Assembly: GCF_000425405.1 (NCBI RefSeq)
Contig: NZ_AUDJ01000024.1
Span: 1-64,000, forward strand
Length of the DNA: 64,000 bases
Direction: 5' to 3'
Source: Ferrimonas kyonanensis DSM 18153
GTDB lineage: Bacteria > Pseudomonadota > Gammaproteobacteria > Enterobacterales > Shewanellaceae
Shown: positions 19,357-30,676 of the stretch, in pieces
How positions within the stretch are numbered: position 1 is the stretch's first letter
Layout of the letters: every line of letters starts with the position of its first letter
The notes under the pieces: generated by a model
What the model was told of the DNA's origin: nothing
The model's database searches: none
The model's input: the letters and a program-made list of their open reading frames with translations, nothing else
Made by a program: the position numbers and the translations under genes

Positions 19357-19504
19357 CTCCCTGCCTCAGAGGAAGGGTGAGTCTCTATTGCCTTCACCTA
19401 GTCTTCCTTGCGATAATCGACGACCAAATTTATGTCACAGTGGTGTTTTAAAGCCATCTGCTGATGGTCGATTAGTTATAGAATTGAGTAATTAGACGTA
19501 GAAA

Positions 19505-20020
19505 ATGGCTGAAAAAAGAAACATTTTCCTGATTGGCCCTATGGGTGCCGGTAAGAGCACCATTGGCCGCCATCTGGCTCAAATGCTGCATTTGGACTTT
19601 TACGATTCCGATCACGAGATCGAAGCACGCAGTGGTGCGGACATCGCCTGGGTGTTTGATGTTGAAGGTGAAGAGGGCTTCCGTCAGCGCGAAGCCAAGG
19701 TGATCGAAGAGCTGACCGAGAAGCAGGGCATCGTCCTGGCGACCGGTGGCGGCTCCGTCAACAGCAAAGACATCCGCAACCGTTTGTCCGCTCGCGGCAT
19801 CGTGGTGTACCTGGAAACCACCATCGATAAGCAGGTAGCCCGCACCCAGCGCGACAAGCGTCGCCCGCTGCTGCAGGTGGACGATCCGCGTGAAGTGCTG
19901 GAGAACCTGGCCGAAGAGCGTAACCCGCTGTACACCGAAGTGGCTGACGTGGTCGTTCGTACCGACGATCAGAGCGCCAAAGTGGTGGCCAGCCAGATCG
20001 TAGAACGCCTCGGCTTCTGA
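19505..20020 (+). CDS. aroK: Shikimate kinase I
   Basis: 171-residue NMP-kinase-fold enzyme that phosphorylates shikimate at O3. Walker [10 protein letters not shown] near the N-terminus, the shikimate-binding DSDHEIE (Asp) and the LATGGGSV glycine motif are visible. Length matches AroK rather than the longer AroL. It precedes aroB, the standard gammaproteobacterial aroK-aroB-damX-dam order. Confidence 0.97.
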   Translation: MAEKRNIFLIGPMGAGKSTIGRHLAQMLHLDFYDSDHEIEARSGADIAWVFDVEGEEGFRQREAKVIEELTEKQGIVLATGGGSVNSKDIRNRLSARGIVVYLETTIDKQVARTQRDKRRPLLQVDDPREVLENLAEERNPLYTEVADVVVRTDDQSAKVVASQIVERLGF

Positions 20021-20040
20021 TCCCAATAAGAAGAGTGACC

Positions 20041-21123
20041 ATGGAACGGATTCAGGTAGACCTGGGGCAGCGCAGCTACCCCATCATGATTGCCGAATCG
20101 GTACTGAAACAGCCGGATCTGTTTCAGCCCTATGTTGCCGGCCGCCGTTTACTGGTGGTCAGCAACGACGTGGTTGCTCCGCTCTACCTGTCGACCCTGA
20201 CCTCGACCCTGGAACAGGCGGGGGCGACGGTCGAGTCGCTGGTGCTGCCCGATGGCGAGCAGCACAAGAATTTAGACAACCTGAATGCCATCTTCACCCG
20301 CTTGCTGGAAGCCAACTTTGGCCGTGATGCAGTGCTGGTTGCCTTAGGTGGCGGCGTCATCGGTGACATGGTCGGCTTTGCTGCTGCCTGTTATCAGCGT
20401 GGCGTTTCCTTCATTCAGGTGCCCACCACCCTGCTGTCGCAGGTGGATTCCTCGGTCGGCGGTAAAACCGCCATCAATCATCCGTTGGCGAAAAACATGA
20501 TCGGGGCCTTCCATCAGCCTCAGGCGGTGTTTATCGATACCCTGTGTCTGGCGACGTTGCCGGCGCGGGAGTTTGCGGCAGGGATGGCCGAAGTCATTAA
20601 ATACGGCATCATCTGGGATCGGGCGTTTTTCGATTGGTTGGCAGAACACGCCAATGCCCTGCAGCATCTCGATAGCCAGTTGATTGCCCGTGCCATTGGT
20701 CGCTGCTGCGAGATCAAGGCCGAAGTGGTGGCCGAGGATGAGACTGAGCGCGGTGTCCGTGCCTTGTTGAATCTGGGTCATACCTTTGGTCATGCCATCG
20801 AGGCCGATCAGGGGTACGGCGTGTGGTTGCACGGTGAAGCCGTGGCCGCAGGCACTGTGATGGCCGCCAGACTGGCTCATCGCCGCCAGCAGATGACCGA
20901 CGACGAACTGGCTCAGGTGATCGCCATCCATGGCGCCTACAACCTGCCAGTGACGCCACCTCAGGAGATGGATTTGCAACGCTTCCTGGTGCCGATGCAG
21001 CGGGATAAGAAAGTGGTCGCCGGATCGCTGCGTTTCGTGTTGCCGGTTCACCTGGGTCAGGCCGAACTGGTTGCCGACGTGTCGCACCAGGAGCTGGCCG
21101 ACATCGTCAATGCCAATGGCTGA
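20041..21123 (+). CDS. aroB: 3-dehydroquinate synthase
   Basis: 360-residue NAD- and Zn-dependent enzyme that cyclises DAHP to 3-dehydroquinate. Visible: the NAD-binding [14 protein letters not shown], the catalytic block [21 protein letters not shown], and the metal-binding [11 protein letters not shown]. The ATG at 20041 ([15 protein letters not shown]) has AGAAGAG before it and is preferred over an upstream in-frame GTG (20035). The stop overlaps the damX start. Confidence 0.97.
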   Translation: MERIQVDLGQRSYPIMIAESVLKQPDLFQPYVAGRRLLVVSNDVVAPLYLSTLTSTLEQAGATVESLVLPDGEQHKNLDNLNAIFTRLLEANFGRDAVLVALGGGVIGDMVGFAAACYQRGVSFIQVPTTLLSQVDSSVGGKTAINHPLAKNMIGAFHQPQAVFIDTLCLATLPAREFAAGMAEVIKYGIIWDRAFFDWLAEHANALQHLDSQLIARAIGRCCEIKAEVVAEDETERGVRALLNLGHTFGHAIEADQGYGVWLHGEAVAAGTVMAARLAHRRQQMTDDELAQVIAIHGAYNLPVTPPQEMDLQRFLVPMQRDKKVVAGSLRFVLPVHLGQAELVADVSHQELADIVNANG

Positions 21124-22591
21124 ATCGACGCTGCCCTTCTCTTTGCTGCCCAGCCAGCATGTCCTGCTGGAACGGCTGAAATACCTGATTGAATACGGTG
21201 ACCATGCGATTCTGTTGCATGGCCGTCCCGGTGTGGGCAAGTCGGTGGTGTCGCGGGCACTGCTGGACAAGGCCGAGGGCTTTAATCAGGGCCTGATTCA
21301 GTGCCAGCCACAACCGGACCCGGCCCAGTTGCGGGTGGACATCCTGCAGCAACTGTTTACCAATCCGCTGTTTGATCCCCATGAACCGCTGGTAGACAGC
21401 TTTGAACGCATTCTGGCGGACAGCCAGCAGCGGCTGTTTGTGGTGATCGACGATGCCCATTACCTGCCTCAGGTGATTTTGGCTGAGCTGCTGGCCATTC
21501 TGCTGGGGCAGGAGCAGCGTCACTGGCGCATGACCCTGGTGCTGGTGTCGCAGCCGGTACTGGTGGAGCACCTGCTGGCGGAGTTGCCGTCGGAGTGCCA
21601 ACAGCACCTGTTGCCGGTGACCATCGAGCCCTTGTCCCTGGCCGAGCAGAAACAGCTGTACCATCAGCTCACCGGCGATCGCCCTTTAGCGCGTTTTATC
21701 AGCCAGATGAGCATCGATGCTCAGTTGCAGCAATCCGATGGCAGTGCCGCGGCGGTGGTGGCTCTGGCTAAGGGGTTGTCCACCGGTAAGGCGATCCCGG
21801 TCAGTGCGCTGCGGCATCGGAACTGGATTATGGCCATCGCTACGGTCATTTTGATGTTGATGCTGTGGGTGTGGGTGTCGCCGACGCCGCCGGCAGAGAT
21901 CGAACCCGAGCATGGTGGTCGCTCCGCCAGCGTTAAGCTGGTTGAAGTGGCCCCGGGCCTGCAGGAAAACCACGCTTCGGCAGCGGAGGCTGTGGAGGGG
22001 AAGGGTGTCCCGGGCAACGCCGAAGCAGCCTCAGAGGTGGCCGAGTCGGCGCAGTTGGGACTGGCAGGCGAATGGCAGGCCATTAACCAACCGGCCGCTC
22101 CCCTGCCTCAGCGCAAACGGAAACAGGCCGAGGCAGCGGATCCGCTGCTGGAGTCAGCCCGGGCCGGTTTGCAGGAGCTGGAACAGGAGTTGTCCCGGCC
22201 TAAGCCTAAGGTGGAGAGCCAGCCTAAGCCGAAGCCGGCGCCGACAGCAACGGCCAAGCCGGTGCTACCGTTGCCGCAACAGCCGCTGATGGAACGCCCG
22301 GCCAGCGGTTATACCCTGCAGTTGGCGGTGTACTCCTACCCGCAACTGGCGCAGCGTTACCTTCGCCGCCTGCCCTCAACCGACGGGCTGGCGGTATACA
22401 AGAAGCGTCGCGACCCCCAACCTTGGTTTGTGGTGGTCTACGGCGGTTATGTCGATAAAGCGGCGGCTCAGGCGGCCGTGGCAACCTTGCCACAATCGAT
22501 TCAGGACAGTAAACCCTACGTGAAACCGGTACGGGATGTGCAGCGGGAGTTGCTTGAGCAACTCGATTTAGCTGCGTTTTTATCTGAGTGA
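21116..22591 (+). CDS. damX: DamX-like cell-division protein (AAA plus SPOR)
   Basis: About 491 residues. The N-terminal AAA/ATPase half has Walker A GRPGVGKS and a Walker [11 protein letters not shown] single transmembrane helix follows near residue 235 ([17 protein letters not shown]), then a periplasmic Pro/Lys/Gln-rich linker, and a C-terminal SPOR domain ([15 protein letters not shown]) that binds septal denuded glycan. E. coli DamX lacks a functional ATPase; the intact Walker A here suggests an ExeA/GspA-like N-terminal domain. The ATG at 21116 overlaps the aroB stop; the longer open frame inside aroB is not real. Confidence 0.92.
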   Translation: MAESTLPFSLLPSQHVLLERLKYLIEYGDHAILLHGRPGVGKSVVSRALLDKAEGFNQGLIQCQPQPDPAQLRVDILQQLFTNPLFDPHEPLVDSFERILADSQQRLFVVIDDAHYLPQVILAELLAILLGQEQRHWRMTLVLVSQPVLVEHLLAELPSECQQHLLPVTIEPLSLAEQKQLYHQLTGDRPLARFISQMSIDAQLQQSDGSAAAVVALAKGLSTGKAIPVSALRHRNWIMAIATVILMLMLWVWVSPTPPAEIEPEHGGRSASVKLVEVAPGLQENHASAAEAVEGKGVPGNAEAASEVAESAQLGLAGEWQAINQPAAPLPQRKRKQAEAADPLLESARAGLQELEQELSRPKPKVESQPKPKPAPTATAKPVLPLPQQPLMERPASGYTLQLAVYSYPQLAQRYLRRLPSTDGLAVYKKRRDPQPWFVVVYGGYVDKAAAQAAVATLPQSIQDSKPYVKPVRDVQRELLEQLDLAAFLSE

Positions 22592-22630
22592 CGGTAGAAT
22601 CACGTCTTTTCCACGGTGATTGGCGAGCGA

Positions 22631-23452
22631 ATGAACATTAAGACGCGGGCATTTTTGAAATGGGCAGGCGGGAAGTACTCTCTCGTCGAAGAGATTGCCC
22701 GTCGCCTGCCAGACACCGACAGGCTGGTGGAGCCTTTTGTGGGCGCCGGCTCGGTGTTTCTGAACACCGATTATCCCAGTTACCTGCTGAGTGACATCAA
22801 TCCGGATCTGATCAACCTGTATCAGACCCTGCAGACCGATTCCGATCACTACATTCAGGAAGCGCGGAAGCTGTTTGTGGCCGAGATGAACCACAAGCCG
22901 ACATACTACGACATGCGCACCCGCTTCAATGCCACCAACGATACCTTCGAGCGGGCGGTGATGTTCCTGTACCTGAACCGCCATGGCTACAACGGCCTGT
23001 GTCGTTACAATAAGAAGGGCGGTTTCAACGTGCCCTTTGGCTCCTACAAGCGCCCCTACTTTCCCCAGAAAGAGCTGGAGTTCTTCGCCGAAAAAGCCCA
23101 GAAAGCCACCTTTATCTGCGCCGACTATCACGCTACCTTTGCCCAGGTGAATGCCGGTGATGCGGTGTACTGCGATCCGCCGTACCTGCCGCTGTCCAAC
23201 ACCGCCAGTTTCACCAGCTACGCCAGTGGTGGCTTCAACCTCGATGCCCAGCAGGCCCTGGCCCAGTGTGCCTATGACGCCGCCGCCAAAGGGGCGACGG
23301 TGCTGATCAGCAACCACGATACCCAGCAGGCCAGAGAGATTTACTGCGATGCGGATCGGCACGAGTTTTTGATGGTGAAACGCACCATCAGCCAGAAAGG
23401 GGCCGGCCGTAAGAAGGTCAACGAGATTTTTGCCGGCTACGGTCAGGCCTGA
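22631..23452 (+). CDS. dam: DNA adenine methyltransferase (GATC)
   Basis: 273-residue N6-adenine methylase. The SAM-binding FLKWAGGKYS and FVGAGSVFLN motifs and the catalytic DPPY (VYCDPPYLPLS) are intact, in the alpha-class order of E. coli Dam. It methylates GATC and directs mismatch repair, replication timing and some promoters. A GTG lies five codons upstream (22616), but the ATG at 22631 gives the usual start. The damX-dam gap is about 40 bp, so they are probably one operon. Confidence 0.97.
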   Translation: MNIKTRAFLKWAGGKYSLVEEIARRLPDTDRLVEPFVGAGSVFLNTDYPSYLLSDINPDLINLYQTLQTDSDHYIQEARKLFVAEMNHKPTYYDMRTRFNATNDTFERAVMFLYLNRHGYNGLCRYNKKGGFNVPFGSYKRPYFPQKELEFFAEKAQKATFICADYHATFAQVNAGDAVYCDPPYLPLSNTASFTSYASGGFNLDAQQALAQCAYDAAAKGATVLISNHDTQQAREIYCDADRHEFLMVKRTISQKGAGRKKVNEIFAGYGQA

Positions 23453-23465
23453 GCGGCGGCGTCGC

Positions 23466-23645
23466 TCAGTCGAGCACCGCAGACACCACGGCCATCAGTC
23501 CGAGCACAAACAACACCACCATCACCACCGCGGTGATCATGTAAGGCAGTGGCGACTGTTGACTGAAATCGTGTTGCCGATTGGCTTCGCTCTGAACTCC
23601 CAGCAGGGCGGCGAGCACGCTGGCCACCACCCGCAGCGGATTCAT
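23466..23645 (-). CDS. DUF2970 small membrane protein
   Basis: 59 residues, starting MNPLRVVASVLAALLGVQSE with the DUF2970 pattern (LAALLGVQS...DFSQQSP), then one transmembrane helix (TAVVMVVLFVLGLMAVVSAV). DUF2970 proteins are widespread in gamma- and betaproteobacteria and of unknown function. It overlaps the upstream small gene by 4 bp (ATGA), suggesting coupled translation, and is convergent with dam. Confidence 0.8.
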   Translation of the reverse strand: MNPLRVVASVLAALLGVQSEANRQHDFSQQSPLPYMITAVVMVVLFVLGLMAVVSAVLD

Positions 23646-23893
23646 CGCTGCTCCATCGGCGAGTTGGCGTTGTCGGTGTCTTTATGAGTAGTGCGGTACA
23701 GCAGTTCCAGCAGATCCACATAGTGAAACTGATTCGAGCCGCTGCTGCCGGCCAGCCAGGTACGCCATTTCAGCGATTCGATGCTGGCATGGGCACACTG
23801 GTTGTCACAGTGATGCAGGTTCCACAGTACGGCTGCGCCCGTAGGCAGGGACAGGGTCAACACCAGTAGCCAAATTTTCCGTTTTTTCAGCAT
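23642..23893 (-). CDS. Small membrane-anchored protein of unknown function
   Basis: 83 residues. A basic N-terminus (MLKKRKIW) precedes one hydrophobic segment (LLVLTLSLPTGAAVLWNL), then a soluble part with two Cys (HHCDNQCAH). This looks like a signal anchor with a periplasmic domain whose cysteines could bind metal or form a disulfide. I do not recognise a family. Evidence that it is a gene: plausible start, 4-bp overlap with the DUF2970 gene, and codon usage in keeping with neighbours. Confidence 0.6.
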   Translation of the reverse strand: MLKKRKIWLLVLTLSLPTGAAVLWNLHHCDNQCAHASIESLKWRTWLAGSSGSNQFHYVDLLELLYRTTHKDTDNANSPMEQR

Positions 23894-23967
23894 GGTTGCT
23901 CAGTCCTGGAACATGAAAGGTTACACAGTATAACAACCTGGCCACAAATTGAACACCCTTAATCGAG

Positions 23968-23998
23968 CCGGTCGGTGACAGAGTCTGTCACCGACCGG
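23968..23998 (-). terminator. Perfect 15-bp inverted repeat after the TorF-type porin gene
   Basis: CCGGTCGGTGACAGA at 23968-23982 is repeated inverted at 23984-23998 around one base. It lies just past the porin stop on the minus strand. No T run follows, so it may be a Rho-dependent 3' end or an RNA-stabilising hairpin rather than an intrinsic terminator. Confidence 0.5.
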
Positions 23999-24011
23999 TT
24001 CATTCGCTGAA

Positions 24012-24656
24012 TCAGTAGCTGAAGGTGACACCGACCACGTAGGTGTCGTCCAACTCCTCGTGGTAGGCGGCGCCGGCATACAGGTCGATGTTGGGGTGCA
24101 CCACATAGCCGACGGTGGCCATCAGATCGTAGAAGCCGTCGCCCTTGTCCGGTTCGGCGTAGCCGCCGTGGAGGCTGACGTACAGCGGCTCGGTGATGTT
24201 GATGTCGTAGTTGACTTCACCGTACCAGGACTCCAGGGTTTGATCGTAGTGCAGGGCGGTACCGATGCCGTACAGATCCAGGCCGACGTGCCATTCGGTG
24301 GTGTGGCCACCGACATCGGCGTAGTAGTAGCGGATGGCACCGACATCGACACTGACGTCGTCGTTGATGGCAAAGGTGTAGCCACCGTACCAATCGATTT
24401 CGATCTCATCGTCGCCTTCCAGATCATAACTGGAGGCCCAGATTCCGGCATAGAGGCCGCTGTCATGGGCATAATCCACGCCGCCCTGATAGGCCACATC
24501 CTCATCGGACAGGGACACACCACGGAAGATGTAGTTGCTCACCAGACTGGCATTTACGCTGATTTCGTGCCCGCCATCCAATTCGACGGCGCAAACACTG
24601 GCGGAAGCCATTACCAGAGCGGCAACGGCAGAGGTTTTGAACAGAGTTGTCATCAT
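24012..24656 (-). CDS. TorF family putative outer-membrane protein
   Basis: 214 residues. A signal peptide (TSAVAALVMASASVCA) precedes a small beta-barrel-like protein with alternating aromatic strands (SNYIFRGVSLSDEDVAYQGGVDY, YAGIWASSYD) and a C-terminal aromatic residue (GVTFSY), the pattern of the TorF/TIGR02001 family. It has many Asp, Tyr and Gly and is acidic. Members are presumed porins; substrate is unknown. Monocistronic, divergent from rpe. Confidence 0.8.
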   Translation of the reverse strand: MMTTLFKTSAVAALVMASASVCAVELDGGHEISVNASLVSNYIFRGVSLSDEDVAYQGGVDYAHDSGLYAGIWASSYDLEGDDEIEIDWYGGYTFAINDDVSVDVGAIRYYYADVGGHTTEWHVGLDLYGIGTALHYDQTLESWYGEVNYDINITEPLYVSLHGGYAEPDKGDGFYDLMATVGYVVHPNIDLYAGAAYHEELDDTYVVGVTFSY

Positions 24657-24843
24657 CCTGACCCTTATTTATCAATTGGCATCAGTGCCATAAAAGCTTG
24701 AAAAACGAGTCGGACCTGGGGGGTAGTTATGAAACTAATTACTTTTTATTAACAATGCAAGGGCTTTTTGCCCCTTGGGTCGAATCGGTAATGGGGCTAA
24801 AATGAGCGCCAATAGAGTGACTTCAACCCCCCGAGGAAAGCTG

Positions 24844-25518
24844 ATGAGCAAGTTTCTGATCGCTCCGTCCATTTTGTCTGCCGATTTTGCCCGCCTGGGC
24901 GAAGAGGTCGAAAAGGTGCTGGCGGATGGCGCCGATGTGGTGCATTTCGATGTGATGGACAACCATTACGTCCCTAACCTGACCATTGGCCCCATGGTGT
25001 GCCAGGCCCTGCGTGACTACGGCATTCAGGCTCCCATCGACGTCCATCTGATGGTGAAGCCGGTGGATCGCATCATTCCCGATTTCGCCAAGGCCGGGGC
25101 ATCGATCATCACTTTCCACCCGGAAGCGTCTGAGCACGTCGACCGCAGCCTGCAGTTGATCAAGAGCCTTGGCTGTCAGGCCGGCCTGGTGTTCAACCCG
25201 GCGACGCCGCTGCACTACCTGGATTACGTCATGGACAAGGTGGATGTGATCCTGCTGATGAGCGTCAACCCGGGCTTTGGCGGTCAGTCATTCATTCCGG
25301 CCACCCTGGACAAGATTCGCGAAGTGCGTCAGCGTATCGATGCCAGCGGTCGCGACATTCGTCTGGAGATCGATGGCGGCGTGAAGGTCGACAACATCGG
25401 TGAGATTGCCGCGGCGGGTGCCGACATGTTTGTGGCCGGTTCCGCCATCTTCGCCAAAGATGACTACAAGGCCGAAATCGACAAAATGCGTGCCGAACTG
25501 GCTAAGGTCGCCGGCTAA
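24844..25518 (+). CDS. rpe: Ribulose-phosphate 3-epimerase
   Basis: 224-residue TIM barrel that interconverts ribulose-5-P and xylulose-5-P. Visible: [34 protein letters not shown] (catalytic Asp and metal His), [15 protein letters not shown] and the C-terminal IDGGVKVDN. The ATG at 24844, preceded by GAGGAAA, is the family start; the open frame upstream is spurious. Its TAA shares an A with the gph ATG. Confidence 0.97.
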   Translation: MSKFLIAPSILSADFARLGEEVEKVLADGADVVHFDVMDNHYVPNLTIGPMVCQALRDYGIQAPIDVHLMVKPVDRIIPDFAKAGASIITFHPEASEHVDRSLQLIKSLGCQAGLVFNPATPLHYLDYVMDKVDVILLMSVNPGFGGQSFIPATLDKIREVRQRIDASGRDIRLEIDGGVKVDNIGEIAAAGADMFVAGSAIFAKDDYKAEIDKMRAELAKVAG

Positions 25519-26216
25519 TGACGGACTTCTCTGCCATCAAGGGCATAGGCTTCGATCTGGACGGCACCCTGGCGGACAGTGTGCCGGATCTGGCGGTGGC
25601 CTGTGATGCAGCCTTAAAACAGTTTAATCTTGGGGGCTGCACCGAGGCGCAAGTGCGCCACTGGGTCGGCAATGGTGCCCGGGTGTTGGTGCAACGGGCG
25701 TTGGAGTCGGTGATGACATCGCCGTCCGAGGCGCTGGTTTCCGAAGCACTGGCGGCGTTTGAGTGTCATTATCAGGCCACCAATAACCGCGGCAGTCGCC
25801 TTTATCCGGGCGTGGCTGACACCCTGGAAGTGCTGGCGCGTCGTGGCTATAAGATGGCGGTGATCACCAACAAGCCGATGCAGTTTGTGCCCGAACTGCT
25901 GGAGTCGCTGGGCATTGCCCACTACTTCAGTCAGTGCCTGGGAGGCGACTCGCTGGCCGAGAAAAAACCGTCGCCGCAACCCTTGCACCATGTGATGGGG
26001 CAGTGGCAACTGCCGGCCTCGGCGTTCCTGATGGTGGGAGACAGTCGCAACGACATTCTGGCTGCCGAGGCAGCCGGAGTGGCCAGTGTCGGCCTCAGCT
26101 ACGGTTACAATTACGGCGAGGACATTCGCCTGAGCCAGCCAACGCTGGCTCTGGATCATTTTGAAACTCTGCTGGCGCACCTGCCAGCGCAAACAGAAGA
26201 GAGCACAAGGGTATGA
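25518..26216 (+). CDS. gph: Phosphoglycolate phosphatase
   Basis: 232-residue HAD hydrolase that removes phosphate from 2-phosphoglycolate formed during DNA 3'-end repair. Motif [11 protein letters not shown], motif II ITNKP, and motif III/IV K...MVGDSRND are all present with a helical cap between I and II. TAATG overlap with rpe and ATGA overlap with trpS make rpe-gph-trpS a tightly coupled operon. Confidence 0.95.
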   Translation: MTDFSAIKGIGFDLDGTLADSVPDLAVACDAALKQFNLGGCTEAQVRHWVGNGARVLVQRALESVMTSPSEALVSEALAAFECHYQATNNRGSRLYPGVADTLEVLARRGYKMAVITNKPMQFVPELLESLGIAHYFSQCLGGDSLAEKKPSPQPLHHVMGQWQLPASAFLMVGDSRNDILAAEAAGVASVGLSYGYNYGEDIRLSQPTLALDHFETLLAHLPAQTEESTRV

Positions 26217-27214
26217 CTAAACCTGTCGTTTTGAGCGGCGCCCAGCCGTCCGGCGAACTGACCATCGGCAACTACATGGGGGCGCTGCGTCAGTGGGTCA
26301 AACTGCAGGAGAGCCACGATTGCCTGTTCTGTATTGTTGATCAGCACGCCATTACCGTGCGTCAGGATCCCGAGGCACTGCGTAAGGCTTGCCTGGATAC
26401 CCTGGCCCTGTACCTGGCGGTAGGGATCGATCCGAACAAGAGCACGGTGTTCGTGCAGTCCCATGTGCCGGAGCACGCGCAGTTGGCCTGGGTGCTGAAC
26501 TGCTACACCCAGATGGGTGAGCTGAACCGCATGACCCAGTTCAAGGACAAGTCTCAGAAGCACGCCAGCAACATCAACGTTGGCCTGTTCAGCTACCCGG
26601 CACTGATGGCGGCCGACATCCTGTTGTACCAGGCCGATGAGATTCCGGTGGGCAGCGATCAGAAGCAGCATCTGGAACTGACCCGCGACATCGCCGCTCG
26701 GTTCAACAACGTCCATGGTGACATCTTCACCATTCCTGAGCCGTTCATTCCGCCGGTGGGCGCTCGAGTGATGAGCCTGCAGGATCCGACCAAGAAGATG
26801 TCCAAGTCCGATGACAACAACAACAACGTCATCGGCTTGCTGGAAGATCCGAAGAAGGTCACTAAGAAGATCAAGCGAGCGGTGACCGACTCTGATGAGC
26901 CGCCAGTGGTGCGTTTCGATATCGACAACAAGCCTGGTGTGTCTAACCTGCTGAGTATCCTGTCCGGTGCGACCGGCAAGAGCTTTGAAGAGCTGGAAGC
27001 GGAGTTTGAAGGCAAGATGTATGGCCACCTGAAAGGCGCGACTGCCGAGGCAGTCGTGGCCATGTTGGAGCCGTTGCAGGAGCGCTACACCGCCATTCGT
27101 AATGACCAGGCCTATCTGGAGCAGGTGATGCGCGATGGCGCCGCCGCCGCTCGGGAACGTGCCGCCAAGACCCTGAAGCAGGTGTATCAGGCCATCGGTT
27201 TCCCGGTGCTGTAA
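26213..27214 (+). CDS. trpS: Tryptophanyl-tRNA synthetase
   Basis: 333-residue class Ic synthetase. The HIGH-equivalent motif is [12 protein letters not shown] and the KMSKS motif is KKMSKSDDN. Length and the DQHAITV and [14 protein letters not shown] segments fit the bacterial enzyme. Last gene of rpe-gph-trpS, followed by a strong terminator. Confidence 0.97.
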   Translation: MTKPVVLSGAQPSGELTIGNYMGALRQWVKLQESHDCLFCIVDQHAITVRQDPEALRKACLDTLALYLAVGIDPNKSTVFVQSHVPEHAQLAWVLNCYTQMGELNRMTQFKDKSQKHASNINVGLFSYPALMAADILLYQADEIPVGSDQKQHLELTRDIAARFNNVHGDIFTIPEPFIPPVGARVMSLQDPTKKMSKSDDNNNNVIGLLEDPKKVTKKIKRAVTDSDEPPVVRFDIDNKPGVSNLLSILSGATGKSFEELEAEFEGKMYGHLKGATAEAVVAMLEPLQERYTAIRNDQAYLEQVMRDGAAAARERAAKTLKQVYQAIGFPVL

Positions 27215-27225
27215 GGGTCAGACAC

Positions 27226-27257
27226 AAAAAAGCCGGGCAGCTGCCCGGCTTTTTTTA
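27226..27257. terminator. Bidirectional terminator between trpS and dolP
   Basis: AGCCGGGCAG/CTGCCCGGCT inverted repeat with A run before and T run after, between convergent stops. Confidence 0.9.
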
Positions 27258-27266
27258 TGCCTGAGA

Positions 27267-27827
27267 TCAGAGGAACTCGAACACCTTGACCACCTTGCGC
27301 ACTCCGGCGGTATTGCGGGCAATTTCTACCGCTTTCTCGGCTTCCTCCCGGGTCACCAGGCCCAGCAGAAACACCTCGGCGTTTTCGGTGATGACCTTGA
27401 CCCGGGTGCTGTCGAACTCGTCGGCGGTCAGCATGCGGCTTTTCACCTTGGTGGTGATCCAGCTGTCGTTGCTGATGGTGCTAAAGCCCACCGGGTTGCC
27501 GATGCGCACCTGGTTGTGTACCACCCGCACCTCCCGCAGGGGGCGCACCAGTTCAACGGCTTTGCTGCGCAGCATCTCGTTGGGCGCCTGCCCCACCAGC
27601 AGTATCGCCTGGTTCATGCTGATGGCGGTGATGTGGGTCTGGTTCTTGATGCCGTCATCGGCGCTCAGGGCGTTGTTGACCTTCACCTCCAGGGTTTGGT
27701 CATCAAACTGACTGCCCACACTGCGGCGATCGTTGAGCATCATCGCCCCGCCGACGGTGCCCACGACCACGGCGCCGGCACAGCCATTCAGGATCAGGAC
27801 GATGAGCGCCATTACCCCCCAGCGCAT
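27267..27827 (-). CDS. dolP: Outer-membrane BON-domain lipoprotein DolP (YraP)
   Basis: 186 residues. Signal peptide with lipobox ILNGC (Cys at about 16), then two BON domains (about 45-110 and 120-186, each with the VKVxNAL / TTKVKSRM plus V.LxGxV pattern). DolP binds anionic lipid near division sites and supports outer-membrane integrity and BAM quality. The ATG at 27827 has AGGAAG upstream; the longer open frame runs into diaA. One base separates it from the diaA stop. Confidence 0.93.
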   Translation of the reverse strand: MRWGVMALIVLILNGCAGAVVVGTVGGAMMLNDRRSVGSQFDDQTLEVKVNNALSADDGIKNQTHITAISMNQAILLVGQAPNEMLRSKAVELVRPLREVRVVHNQVRIGNPVGFSTISNDSWITTKVKSRMLTADEFDSTRVKVITENAEVFLLGLVTREEAEKAVEIARNTAGVRKVVKVFEFL

Positions 27828-27828
27828 A

Positions 27829-28762
<934 letters not shown>

Positions 28763-28766
<4 letters not shown>

Positions 28767-30592
28767 TGTTCAGCGCGTAACTTGCCGCGGCGGTATTGAG
28801 CCCAGCCCAGCTGACGGCTGAGAACGCCCTTATCGGTGACCGCTAACTGCCCCGACAGCCCTTGAACCCGGTAGCCGGAGAACACCCGCATCTGTGCCAG
28901 GCGGTCGATCAGGGCCCAGCTGTCGTGGCCCATGGCGTACAGGCGCAACTGACTGTCGCTGCGATCCGGCCACAGAGTGTGGACCTGCTGGCGATTGGTG
29001 GTGTTGCCCAGCAGCCACGGCATGTCACTGACGTACAAGCCATCGAGCTCGCCTCGAGCCTGACGGCTGTCGCTGCGGGCATTGGCGCGACTGCTGGTGT
29101 ACAGCTGTGGGGGCTCGGCGAACACCGCGATGTTGACGTCGATAAACGGCTTCAGCAGCCTAACCTCGTTGACGTCGGCCACCACGAAGATGGCGTCGAT
29201 GTCGCGGCGGGAGCGGAAGTCGGCAATGGTCTTGTTGCCAAAGGCCTGTTTCACTTCGGCAATTTGAGCCAGGCTGGCATCCACCAGCAGCGCGCTGCGA
29301 ACCGCCGCCTGCATGGTATCGGTGCGATCAAAGTAGTGTACTTCCACCGGCTTGCTGGTGAGGGTCTGCCAGGTGGCATCGAACTCCCTGGCCATGCGCC
29401 GGCCCACCGATGAGGCGGGAGCCAACACCAGTGGCGTGGTGCGTCCGTCCTGATACAGGCGTTCGGCCACGTGCATCGCTTCCTCTTCCGGCGACAGGGC
29501 GAAGAAGAAGTGGTTGTCTTCGTTATTGAACTCGATGCCCGGTTGATTGAGCATCAGCATCGGCAACTGCGGATCGGCGATGGCCATCACCTTGTCGACA
29601 TTGGTTTTCAGCAGCGGGCCGATGATGAACTCGGCGCCGTCGCTGACCGCCTGTTGATAGGCGTCGGCCGCATCCAGCTTGCCGGTGTCGTAGAAGCGCA
29701 CCTGACGGCCGGTTTCCTGCTCCAGGGCCCGGGCCAGGATGCCATCCTGAATCGACTTGGCCTGGGCGGCCACTCGGCCACTCAGGGGCAGCAGCACGGC
29801 TACGGCCTGGGGCCGGTAAGGCTGTACTGTCAGGGCCAGTTGCAGATCCGCCGGCAGATTACGGGCCGCCGGGTGCTGCGGATTATCCCGTTGCCAGCGG
29901 GCCAACTCGCCCACCAGGGTCGAGGGTTGAATGGCGAAATGCTTGGCCAGCCACGCCAGTTCCAGCCAGCCGCGCCACAGCGGATCCTGAGACTCGCCGA
30001 TGGCGGTTCTCAGCTGGGTTTCATCGGCCTGGCCCAGGCTTTGCCACAGGCTGTCCTGGCTTTGCTGGCGTTCCCCCTTGGGCTGGTAGCGGGACAGGGT
30101 GTAAAACGATGCCGCCGCCGGTAGCGGTGCCGCCGACGCCTGGTACAGCTCACCTTTCAATCGGTAGTAGTGTTGCCACTGGGCGTTGCTCAGGGGCCAG
30201 TTCAGGGGCCAGTCCAGCAGAGTCAGGGCTTCGGCGCGTTTCTGAGCCGCCATCGCCTGTTCACTGAGCAGCAGCCGGTATTCCGCCTGTAACTGGGGGG
30301 CCTGGCCCAGACGCGACTCCAGCCCAGTCAGGATCTGAGCGGCGTCGGCCAGATCCCCCTGTTCGGTGTAGGCCCGGGCTGCCAGCAGCAGCCAGCGCTG
30401 CTGTTTGTCGCCCTCAGCCTGGCTGGCTTGTTGCAGGTAATACTGCGGCGTGTCGGTGACCACCCCCAGCTCAACCTGAGTCTTTGGCGCCGACGTCGGG
30501 GCGCTGGGGCCCGAGGCGCAGGAGGCCAGCAGCATGGTCAAAGCCAACAGACTGGCGGTTTTTGCCAGTTTTGAGGAGAAGTTTTTCAACAC
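28763..30592 (-). CDS. lpoA: Penicillin-binding protein activator LpoA
   Basis: About 609-residue outer-membrane lipoprotein. Basic N-terminus, hydrophobic core and lipobox LLASC; then a TPR-like N domain and, from about residue 260 (AVAVLLPLSGRVAAQAKSIQDG), a type I periplasmic-binding-protein-like C domain that contacts PBP1A. The open frame begins at TTG 30622; the GTG at 30592 (VLKNFSSKLAKTASLL) gives a proper signal peptide and is preferred, though not certain. First gene of lpoA-yraN-diaA-dolP, divergent from rsmI. Its partner mrcA is also in this window. Confidence 0.93.
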
Positions 30593-30676
30593 CGGAACCC
30601 ACTCTGATAAAATCACAGCCAATAGTGTAACCCTCTGTCGATGCTAAACCAATCAACAGTCACCAAGAGTTTATCC

